Shown piece by piece: positions 49,398-60,388 of a DNA stretch of 64,000 nucleotides. Numbering within the stretch: position 1 is the first letter of the stretch; each line of letters starts with the position of its first letter. Both the position numbers and the translations under genes were made by a program. This DNA is from Cladobotryum mycophilum (lineage: Eukaryota; Ascomycota; Sordariomycetes; Hypocreales; Hypocreaceae): contig JAVFKD010000004.1 of the NCBI GenBank assembly GCA_036429605.1, positions 806,001 to 870,000 on the forward strand, written 5' to 3'. The notes beneath the pieces were generated by a model. It saw only the letters and a list, made by a program, of their open reading frames with translations. It did no database searches and had not been told where the DNA came from.

Positions 49398-52300
49398 GGC
49401 GCGGCTAACGGGCTTCCCATCATTTTAGCAACATGAAAGCATGCAAAAAATAAGCCCCGCTCATAATTCACCTTGTTGCATGTTTGAGCTATTGCCAACC
49501 AGACAAATATCTGATGTGCATGCGAGCGAGCTGGTTGGGCGCCAACATGAAACAATGGGAAGGGGGCGAGGTGAGGGCATTGTCATCGGGATTAAGTCGG
49601 ATACCAATTTGCGTACCCGCCTTGCCTGCTACCTCCCCCCGTGTCTAGTTATCACTCAAATAAACCCTTGATTCTTCGCGGCTTGAATAACCACACCGCT
49701 AATACTGACAAGGTGGAAATAGTTTCATCATCTTGGCGTTTCCGATTCATTTATCTTATCCTCCCCTTCTTTGTCCGTATTATTTCCCTTTTCTTTTTCT
49801 TTTCTATAACTGCTCGATTCCCGTCCTGATTCTCACATCAGCACAAGCTTCTTCGCAGCTCACCCGCTGGTCCTACCCTACACCATACATATCTCAGCTT
49901 CCAAGGCAGAACTGCGAGACACGCGTCTATGCAAAGGAAAGAAAAGAAATCATCCTGATCAGATGTCAGCTTGGTTTGTGCTGGATCTTACATGATGCAT
50001 GCTAGTATCTGCTGAGATATACACAAGGTGCACCGCAGCATTGTGCCATTGTTGAGCCTGATGGAGCAGTCCTCGTGCTGCGCAATGTCGTTTCTCTGAA
50101 GTCAGATGGCCGACTATAGCTCGGAATATACTTCTGAGAGTAAGTCAATCATCATACACTTGATTTCCTGGCAAGTTATGAGCTTCTTCTAGATTCTCAG
50201 TTCGTGTGCTACAAAACTGTAGTATCTTCATCCAGGAATGGTCAAGGCGATGTTAAACTTGAACGACATCACTTCTTCAACGTCGTGTGTCCCTGATATT
50301 TCTTTTTCTTTTCATGGAAACACATGATATCCTCAAACTTTTGAAGAGGTGCTCATGAAATCCTGCGTGACGCTCATGGATTCGCTGACTTTCGAGATCC
50401 GTCACATATCCATATATGGTCATTGACAAACAGCTTGCGCAAACATCTCGCTCAAAGGAAAGACACCAGTATCTTGACAAAACAAGGAAGATATCAAAAT
50501 CCAAAGTTCATGTCTCCAGAAAAAGAATCACCAAAATTCCTTGCGTCATATCATATCGCTGGCACACTTTTCAGGCGTACAGAGACTTCAGGTTTGACAA
50601 CATTGCGGCTATCAATGCTTTTCCGCAGAAGCACAAACACTTCTCAGCTGGAGTAAGATGTAAATCTTGGGTCACAGATGTTTGATATGTTTGTCGTCAT
50701 GTAGATGTCTGTATGGCATTTATCCTGTACTTGGATATGCTCTTCAGCTTCGGCTTCCCAAGAGCATGAAAGCATAGTCCAACTACTCATACATCTGGCC
50801 AATTGAACAGCTCTCTTGCTGTTGTATCAGAATGAGACCAACTAAGCACTCATTCAAGCAACATAATGAATTTCTCAGAGATAGGTTATGAGACTAGATG
50901 TGTCATGATTTCATTCAGCTTGGTGAAATCTACATCCAAGGGTTCCTGATGGCAGAATAACAAGTTCATGTCTCATTCTCTGGTATGGGCTCCATCAATG
51001 ACTAGTGATGGGCAATCATATCCAATTTTCTCGCCATTGGCCGAGAAGTTGTTTTGCCGATATGTTGCATCGGCATGAAGCGTGGTCTCACAAGGGAGAG
51101 AGAGCCTCGGTAGGTAATTCTTCCGACCATGGCCTAACCATCGACCGCGCCGTTATGCAATGCCGTATCAACGTTACTAGCCAGAGTCGAGTTTAAGTCA
51201 TGTGTTCCCGGCCAAGTCCTAGGCAACTTATCTAGACTTTTTGGTGTAATTGTGTCCACAACCTTTGCTCAAGTCTGCCTCGCGACCGGCTTTCGGTGCC
51301 AAAAGAAAGAGCGTGTGTGCTGATGACCATTGGCTTCAAGGCCCCCTCTCTCATGATTTCGAAACCATTGATGTGTTTCAATTCTTGGTTGCCTGACTCG
51401 AGAGCCCGGTGTTGGATCCTTTTGATGCTGGGTCATCTGATATTCATTCCGATTTATGATTGATGGTGGAGTCCATCGATGACATAGCCGGAACGTTTCT
51501 ACCTGGCGGGTTTTATACTATCAATGCCTCACTATTTTCGGTGACACGTCACTAGCCATGTTCTCACCGAGGCCACGTACGCTCACATAGTACATGACAT
51601 AAAACACAAGTTGTCATTCATGACAACCAGGTGTTGTTCACCCATTGGGTCTTTGCTTGCCAATGTACAGGGTAAGAATTTCAGTGGAGTACCTAATAGC
51701 CACTCTACACGTCTCCTCGGCAGTGTTGTATTCTGCACCAAAAAAAGAAAAAAGAAAAAAGAAAACCCTAGAAACGCGTCCAAATAGCTCCGGACCTATT
51801 AAAATAAGATGTAGAAAATATAATCAGGGTCAGGGACCAGAGTCACACGTGGTGGCCAAGCCTCCATATCTTGAATCAGGAGATGCAGCATTTTCACCGT
51901 TTTTGTCCCTGAATTTGCAACCATGCAAAATTTCTTGGTGGTGTGTCTCGAATAACCTCGTACGGGCTCTATTCCATTGGACAAGAAAGGCCCTCGGCAA
52001 TACAGATGGCGCGAGACTTTGACTTGTCTTGACTGTGACAATGGAGTGATATGTCTCAGACAACCGAGGTGGCCAAGCGTCTACCCTCACCAAAAAAGCC
52101 AGGCCTGGCTCAGGCCAAGGGAAGGGAAGCCTACAAGTAATAGGTCCAAAGTATGGCCAGCAAACGGGATTGGGCCGGATACAACGTAACCAGTTCATTC
52201 AAAATTGTTAGTGGGCGGGAAGACCATTGGCACTGTGTCCCGGCATTCCAAATGTCTCAGGCCATTCTTTTCTTTCTTTTCTTTGTCCATAACGAGGTTG

Positions 52301-55300
52301 GCGCGTGGCATATGTCCTTCGAGGGGGCTGGTGGCTGGGCCGGGAAAAAAGTATTGGATACTGGGTTTGCATGGGAACCACGGGGGGAAATATTGGAAAA
52401 TCATGGGACTGGGGGGACCTTGGACTGCTGGCAACTCAGGCAAAAGAGAGGAACAGTGCCCAAGGCAATAGTGCCACACAGTATGTCGTGAGATTTCCAT
52501 TTTTTTCTTGTTGAGTGAAGGCAGCAGCTAAGCAAGGACAGCTAAGACCTTTTGCTACGTTCTTAGTAGGTAACCCACTGCAACTAATGAGGTAGGGCGA
52601 TGGATCATCATGCGAGTTATGCCAGGGGCATTTTTGGTTGGGCATGGTAGCACTGACGGCCGTTCCGCTTTTGAGAGGGAGAAAAAAACCCTGATCTAGC
52701 GAACGAATTGATTGATTGCTTAATTGACTGAAACGACCAGATTGATATCTGGGGTAGAAAATGCCTCTGCTGTCACTTTGATACTACTGCAATGTCTGGA
52801 ACTTGCGGTCGTCCGGCCTCTCTCTGCGTATACGAAATTGTAACCCCCTCGATTCTCAAGATTCAGGGAGAGCTTGGTATCTTTGTTCGCTTACTAAGTC
52901 AGTCAAGTGGAGCCAATGCGCCCATTGTGTGTCGTGATCCAGCCTCGCAGTGACAGGAGATGCAAGGGATGTGTGATAATCGCATTCGGTGCTCTGTTCT
53001 CCGCATCACATCAATGATGGCCTGAGCAAGGTGGCTGATCCGGGATCCAACACTCCACAATAGCGTCGCCACCACAAGCGAGCTATCGCGACGAATGCAC
53101 AACCAAAGAACTGGTGGCCTGGGGTTCTGTAGCGGAAAGGAAAACAAAGACCATGGGATTGCAGTAGAGGCATCTAGGAGGTCGCTTCTTCAGTCTGCGT
53201 GCTTTCTTTGTCCGCAAGGCCCGGTCCATGATCAAACGGCCAAGCGAAAGGATAGCGAGGCTCTAAAGGAGGCTCTAGGGACCGGATGCTACCACATGCT
53301 GTTCAAAACAAGCATGTACATGATCAACCGCAGGATGCTTCCGTAGACTGTATGTATGTCTCGATGAAAACATAATACTCCGGCCGGACTCTGAGCCCGG
53401 AGCACCGCGCACGGTTAACGAGGCTGGAAGGGTGAATGGATTTGCTTCCATGGGCATGGGATGGGATGGAGCATGGATCAGATCCATGGTTGTGTGTGAT
53501 GATCCCGTTGGCAGCCGATTCAGCACAGTGCGCAGGAAATTGCCCATGCCACCCAATCGCTTTCACCCTTTTATTCATGGGGAAATACGGCTGCCGCTGC
53601 CGCTGCTGCTGCTGCTGTGCTGTAGATACTAGATACACGTTGCACAGCAGCAGCGTCCAGTCCATGGATCCTTGGTCGGCCGGTGATAAGGGTCTGAGCT
53701 ACTGGCTGGCGTCACGCCACAGAATGACAGCGCATCGCCCATTTTGCCGCAGATTGACATTGACATGGAGGGCAATGCAGCAGCAGCGGCGGCATTCTGA
53801 CGAGTTACAGCATGGCATGTGTACAAAGAACCATGGGACGGGAAAAGGTAGGATGCCGTCGACTAAATTGAGGTCATGTCCCCAGATTGTGATGCCTTGG
53901 CTGGCCCACAATGGTCAAGACGGAATGCCTATTCCGATCCCTTGCTTGAGGCAAAAACCAGCTCGACCAGCTTAAGCAGAAGCATGTCTTGCTAGGAGAG
54001 GAGAAGTAAGTACTAGCACTTCCTCCACTAGGTAGGCAGTTGGCAGATACGGTACGGGTACGTACCCAGATGCTTGCCGATGAACCCTTGATGCGTTGGG
54101 GCCCCATTTTTGGTGTGGGGATATATTAACCCATCGTGGCTTGGTGTTGTCTTGTTGTGTGTATGTATGTACTTTACATACATTACATACACATTTATAT
54201 TGAAGCGGCGTTTATTGGCACTGCGCATGTGTGTGCGTGCGTGTGTGTCTGTGTGTGCGCAGAACCAAGTACGTGGCACGTCAGTGAGTGCAGAAGCAAA
54301 AAAAAACCGGCCTAGAAATATGGTCTGGTGGACGCTGGATGACATAGGTATTTCATTTGGAGAGTCTAGAAGGTCTCCATTAATGTACTTGTAATATGTA
54401 CTGCTCGCAATTAGCACCGGATGCAGGATAAACGGACGCTGCTGATGCTAATGCTGATGACGATGATGCGCATTTGCTTGCCTGCTTGCTGGCGCACTAC
54501 CACCACAGTTGACAGTACCGTAGTATATTCGGCGTTTCCTCCCTTAATAGATAACGTTGCGCGTCGGTCAGGTCAGTTTGTGTACTTTATCTCAGCGGCC
54601 ATGCAGGAGTTCCTGCAGGCTCCTGGACTAGCTGTGTCGTCTCAGTGCCAAGCTGCTGCTGCTGTCTTTTCTCGGTTGGATGTACGTACGTACGAACAGA
54701 CGGACGAACAGACGGAGCACTAGATATCATGTCTTTGATGTTTGCACACTCTTTCTCTGCCTTGGTGTTTTGCGTTGGCTTAGGATGGTCCCATGGTCCC
54801 ATGCTCTCAAGGTCTCAAGGTCCCACGATCCGCTATTACGAAGGCGAAAGAGAGAGAGAGAGGGAAAAAAAGGGCAAATGGCTTGTGGATCAGGCTCCTC
54901 CAACCTGAGACCAACTTAGAGTGTATCAAGTAATTCCGTAGGTTAGGTAAGGCAGAAGAGGCTCGCCCCGCTCGTCATGAGATTTTCGGAGCGTCAGGAG
55001 GGGCTTTTGTTTTTGTCAGGTCAAGGGTTGCTTGTTTGCTTGCTTGCTTGGATGTGTGCTGCGCTATCTGGGGCCGCTGTTGCCGCACTGTGTTGGCTGT
55101 ATCCGGCTGCACAGATACCCCTCCGATTGGGCGGCTGGGGGCGGAAAAGAGTCCATCCCTGGCTCCATTGCTTGTAAGTGTATACTACTAGGTAGGTAAG
55201 TAGTACGGAGTACATAGATACCTAGTACCTACTATACCTAGGTTTTTCTTCTTCTTTGCCGCCGTGGCCATGGCATGGCAGGGCAGGACAAGGGCAAAGG

Positions 55301-55927
55301 GCAAAGGGGGCCTGGCAAACCCGGATCAGGCCCTGGATCAGGCCCAGTATTAGTCCTGTGCTGTACTCCATCCCTTGGTAGGTATCCATGGATCCAATGT
55401 ACTACCAGTATGTCCTCGGTAGCGCTCGCTTTTACGGGGGAGCATGTATGTATGGATGGAGGCTTGTACAGCTCAGGTTGGAGTATGGAGGAGCGCCGCC
55501 AGGTAGGTACATACCTCTACTAGTAGTAGGTAGCAGTAGGCAGTGGGCGTAGTGGGCTTAGTGGACTTAGTGGACATCACAGTTGGTCCTTGAGAAGCCC
55601 TGCGCTGGATCGTCGGCCGGTGCTCCACAGACGTGCAGCTGCAGATGCGCCATGACAGCGCCTATTGGCTGCACCTCCCGGTCCGGGGCTGGGCGACAGA
55701 GCTCACCGCCTCTTCATGCCTCTTGATTCCCCCTCATCCCATCGATAGACCCCCCCAAAACTCGAATCACTGCCCACCGCCCCTCGACAAGTCTGCAAAG
55801 CTTGGGAGAGCGAAGAAAAAAATCCATCACTCATCTCTTTCTCCCTCCAGCTTCAGTGCCTGACTGTTCACTTCTTGCAGCGTCAAGCCGTTAGTGAATA
55901 CCTGCACTTGCGTTTCTCTCCCGTGTT

Positions 55928-55970
55928 TGCGTTGCGTTGTGCTGCGTTGTGTTGCGTTGCGTTGCGTTGC
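55928..55970. repeat. (GTTGC)n repeat
   Basis: Degenerate tandem GTTGC units with GCTGC variants, about 560 bases before the Zn2Cys6 gene start. Confidence 0.85.
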
Positions 55971-55999
55971 GCTGTTGCTGCATCACCAACACCACCAAC

Positions 56000-56529
56000 C
56001 TATGCCTTTTCTTCTCTTCCTACCTACCTTACATTCTTAGCTACTACCCTTTTTTTCTTCCCACTTAAGCCCAGCGGGTTTTAGTCAGTAGCAAGTTTCG
56101 TGACAGGCTCACTTTCAGCACCGTTACGGTTTCTCCCCAAGGTCACCCCCCAAGAAAAGCCATTTTTTCTTCTTCTCCAGCTGGCCTGCAGCAAAGCGAA
56201 GCAAACCAAAGCAAACCGTTTCTTTTCCCTCGGGCCGCTTTCCTCATCCATCCGTCTATCCATCCATCCATCCATCTATCCATCCTCCTCCTCCTCCTTC
56301 TTCTCTTACTATTCTTACTACTATTCTTACTACTACTACTACTACTCTTTCTCACTCCCCCGCTAATACCCCCGACCTTATCCTGCCTGCTTCCCTCTAA
56401 CGCACGGAGTTACTCTACACTTACTCCCCCAAGGGAACTCTCACGAAAGAGCGGTGTCATCCGCTTGCTTCATACAATAAACCTATTGCTCGCATTCACT
56501 CCGCTTCGATTATCCTTCTTTTCCCCAGA
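56000..56529 (+). promoter_or_regulatory. pyrimidine-rich leader of the Zn2Cys6 gene
   Basis: CT-rich coding-strand DNA with CATC, TCC and ACT arrays leads up to ATG 56530. The immediate TTCTTTTCCCCAGA could also be a 3' splice site of a 5'-untranslated intron. The promoter position is not determined. Confidence 0.4.
56246..56285. repeat. (CATC)n microsatellite
   Basis: Tandem CATC/CTATC units, followed by TCC and ACT triplet arrays up to about 56350. Confidence 0.85.
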
Positions 56530-59087
56530 ATGACCCTCGACTTCAATGTCAACGGCGGGGGCGATGCCTTACTCGATCTGACTTTCGAACAACAGCATCA
56601 GCGGGACCGGGCCGCCTACGCCTATTCCACAACAACTGCGCATTCGAGTCCAGGGGCTGCTTCAAACATCATCACAGCGCCCGGTGCTTGGCCATTACCT
56701 CTCGATATGAACACGGCTACAAACCCGCAAGGGACTGCTTCGAGCTCCCCGGAGGATCTCCAGGCTCACAGTCCATTGTCCCATACTTCTTCGAGCCCGC
56801 ATAGCCAACATTCGCCGCTGCAGCACTCGCCTTTGCAGCACTCGCCCTTGCAGCAGTCTCCCTTCCAGCCTGCGACAAATCCATTGACCGATTGGGCTCT
56901 TCACCATCATCAACAGCAAGCTGCTTCGGCCGCGCAACAGCAGCAACATCAGCAGCAGTTGCCTGCTCACGATCTCTCCCACTTCATTCAAGAGTCAACG
57001 TTGTTGCATTTCAATGCTTTCCCCGCCAATTTCCAGCATAACCACCTCGAGTATCTGCCACCAACTACACAGGCAGCCTTGCAAGCTGGTTTATTAGAAT
57101 CGACTTTTCACACGATGCCTCCATTGGAAGATGCGACTCATGCTATGCATTGGGGAAACACCGGGATGGAGAATTGGCATGAATTCCAGAACAATCTGCA
57201 ATTGGATGCCCTGCATAGACTCGACAGTGTTGGCAGCAATTCTCCCACAGGAACATATTTGGAAGTTCTTTCATTGCCATCTTCTTCTGGAGATGGCTGG
57301 GCCATGGTTGATTGGGGCCATCACGGCCTTGAATTCCAGCAGCAGCAGAACACTGCTATTTTCAACCCTTCACAAACCCTGCATCTGAGGACCAACTCTG
57401 ATTCTTCCGAGGGCGCCAATTCTATGGAATTTGGCAGCTTCGAGGAGATCCCCCCTTCCCATATTCACCATTCTCTCCCGAGTCTGATGGCCAGGCTGAT
57501 AACAATGCCCACCGGAATTGCTACTCCGCCGATGGTCACCACCATACTCATGAAAACGTCAGCCCTGCTGCGGTGGTTGCCCCCGTGCCCATCAAGGCTG
57601 AGACGGTCACCCGCCACAGCCCTGGCAGCGGAGCCGGATCAACTTCGCCTTCATCCAGCACTACCTCGAGGAGAAATTCTGGCCCTCGCAAGAGCCCGAT
57701 TGCCAAGGCTCCTAAGCCAGTTGTTCGTCGCATTTCAAACGGCAAGAAGGATGGTACCGTTGAGAAGAAGGTGGGCCGCAGAAAGGGACCCCTTTTGCCT
57801 GAGCAGCGAAAACAAGCCAGTGAGATAAGAAAGCTGAGAGCTTGCCTGCGATGCAAATTCCTAAAGAAGACTTGCGATAAGGGAGAGCCTTGCGCCGGAT
57901 GTCAGCCATCGCACGCTCGCCTTTGGCAGGTTCCCTGCACTCGTATTGATATCAAGGACATTGGTTACTTCATGAAGGACTGGAAGGCCGACTACGAGAG
58001 GCACATGGACCGTGGCGTTTCCGTTTACAACGTCAAGGGATTTGCCCAGAAGGAGACTCTGATGTGGATCACGCATGGTTACGGATTTGCTCTTCCCGTT
58101 ATGGTCCGCGAGGTGTACGTGGCTGACGACAGCTGCTTTGCTGTTGAGTGGGTCGAGTCCTACGTGTCGAACTCTGAGCCAATTGACTTTGAGACTCGCA
58201 CTGAGAAGCTGGACGTCGGTGCCGAGGGCATTCGCCTGGATGCCCTGTCCGAGTACCTCGACAAGCATATTGACGGCCCATTCGAGGACTTTATTGATGA
58301 CCACTTTGAGGGAACTCCCTTCATTACCGAGATTCTCAAGACCGCTCATCGTTACTATGTCAAGGAGAAGATGCCCGTTATTCGCAAGGCGCTCAAGCTT
58401 GTCCTTGCCTACAACTTGACCATGCACATTACCATGGTTGAGAACCAAGGTTCCGAGGTGCCACTGGACGGCCAGATTGATGATGAGGACTCTAAATTCT
58501 ACGGCCGCACTGTTGCTCCCGTCATGATCAACTTCCAGATCAAGTGCGCGCTTGCCGACATGTGGCGTGAGCTTCAAAAGGACATTTTGGAGGAGCTCTC
58601 ATCTCTCTACTCGGGTGTCTACAGCGGCGAGAAGATGAAGAACTGGCCCACCATTTTCCTCCTGGCTTCCATTCTGCTGGCCGTGTGGGAAGAGATGCAG
58701 TTTGACTGCCATTACCGTGTCCCTGACCCGGTGGCGGTGAACAAGTTCTGCAGCGACATGGAGACTACCCCTGTCGGAGTTATTGTGGGTCTGTTCCACG
58801 CCATCTCACAGAAGCTCCCAGCCTTCACCGACTGGGACACCCGACAGCATGGACACCTGCTGCATAACAACGTTGCTGTTTGTGAGGCGATGACTGAAGT
58901 GCGACAGCATGTTATCAAGCATGGTAAGTTACAGGGGAAACCCGCCTTTGACCAATTGAGGAAGTTTACTAATGTCTTACGTGCAGAGGCATACTTGCGA
59001 ACCCGGAAGGAAACCAAGTTTGACCGTTATGATTTCGACTCACTGTCGAACAAGTTCCTGTCGAAGCTTGTCATCCGAGCCAACTAA
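56530..59087 (+). CDS. Zn2Cys6 transcription factor (one apparent frameshift)
   Basis: Probable DNA-binding regulator; the target pathway is unknown. Model: 56530-58923 and 58987-59087 (63-nt intron, GTAAGT...GTGCAG); 831 residues after one base is added at the C6 run 57450-57455. The N-terminal 300 residues are Gln/His/Ser-rich with four tandem QHSPL-like units. With seven C the reading continues FEEIPPFPYSPFSPESDG into the frame holding the finger. The finger at about 437-470 is CLRCKFLKKTCDKGEPCAGC followed by a last Cys 12 positions on, longer than the usual 6-9. Basic residues (KKVGRRKGP) precede it. The C-terminal 350 residues are helical and conserved-looking, without a fungal-trans domain that I recognise. 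ATG 56530 directly follows a CT-rich leader. The family name is sure; the ortholog is not. Confidence 0.88.
56806..56865 (+). repeat. four 15-nt in-frame repeats (QHSPL)
   Basis: Four tandem 15-base units inside the Zn2Cys6 gene encode Q-H/Q-S-P-L/F repeats. The length is a multiple of three, so copy-number change would keep frame. Confidence 0.9.
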
Positions 59088-60388
59088 GAGGCCAGCATGA
59101 GCAATCCGCCTGCTATGGCACCTCATCTTTGTCACATAGTAAAATCTGGCCCGCCGATTGGTGGCCAGTACTAATTTCCCTTTGTCGAATTTTCTTTGTT
59201 TGGCAATTTTCTAGGTCATTCAGCGACGGCGTTTTGACAAGATCACTCCATCAATCTTCGAAAACGACTTTTAAAGCTGGCGATTTTTAAAACTTTTTTC
59301 TTTTTAGCGTTCCTTCTCTTCAAACAGCATGAATCAGCGCCATGCAACACGACGTTATCTGACACCAAATGTGTTACGAGTTTGATATGACTTTTCTTCT
59401 ATGAATGTATGACTTGAAGAAGAAGAAGAAGACGCTTTATTCCGTTTTTTTATTGAGGATAGTTTTTCATGGGAATTGCAATCGCATTGACGCATGCGAG
59501 GGGGCGGAGGAACTCTCGCTATATCTTATGGGATCATGTTGCATGATGTGCATTATGGAAGCGACAGACGAGCATGGTTATGCCGCTTTAGATGAATAAG
59601 CATTGAATTTGGCGTCTTGGGCTATGGCGATGGCCTGGGACGGAGCAGGCGATTTGGTATGTCGATGCCTTGACCAGTTGGGCAGTTGGAGACTGATGGG
59701 AGGCAGGTAGTTACTTGAGCATCGCTATGAATACATACGTATTTGGTTATTGTTAATACAGGGAACACAAGTTAGTTGTCATTACGCAATACATGAAAGC
59801 ATCTTGGCAATTGTGCTCATTGGTATGCCTACTCGGTTTTAGCCCCCAATGCTCTCAGTGTAGCTCGAGCCTATTGATATGGTGTTGCGCATGTGATGAT
59901 GATCACGTCACGATCTGATGGCGGGGAGAGCGAGGATATTCCCAGTACATCTGCTACCTGACGGTTTATTGGCCGCCATACGAGACCGGTTTTGATGTCA
60001 GTATTAGCAGACACCGGCAAGGTAGAGAGCGTTTTTGCCACTTTTGTGTAACTCTCGTGATGTAGTCGTTCTATGAATCCGAGAAAAGAGTAGTGTGTAT
60101 GAGTTTTGATGCTACCTTAGGGCAAGCATGCTGAGACAGCTGAAATTTGTTGATGTTACTAGAAAGGCCGAGTGGGTCGAGTGAGAAATCTGCACGGCAT
60201 TCTCCACAAGCGGGCGGGCGGGAGGGAAGATCTACGGTCATGAGTCGGGATCATAGATAAGGCAACAGGCATTTCATGGACGGCAAGGCGGGATGGAAAT
60301 GGGGTTTCGATGTTGCACAATTTGACTTACTTTTGGCGGGTTACCTATTCTGGCTGACGCGTGGTGGTGACACACACTACCGTTGAAT
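59088..60388. other. intergenic region between the Zn2Cys6 and amino-acid-oxidase genes
   Basis: About 1.3 kb: the 3' region of the Zn2Cys6 gene and the promoter of the oxidase gene. It holds an (AGA)n stretch near 59417-59432. No gene is recognised. Confidence 0.6.

Larger units (their letters stand above)
49398..56529. other. gene-poor divergent region between RAM1 and the Zn2Cys6 factor
   Basis: About 7.1 kb with no gene I can support on either strand. It must carry both promoters. CTG/CCG repeats lie at about 53588-53616, TG/TGCG words near 54230-54260, GTTGC repeats at 55928-55970 and CATC repeats at 56246-56285. A cluster of palindromic TACCTAGTA/GGTAGGTA words lies at about 55180-55245. 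The last 500 bases are CT-rich. Confidence 0.55.

Noticed and set aside
50416..50685. 89-codon open frame rich in Lys/Arg
   Set aside because: No family resemblance and no supporting splice sites or codon bias.
52060..52110. tRNA-like A-box (GGTGGCCAAGCG)
   Set aside because: No matching B-box or acceptor-stem pairing within 100 bases.
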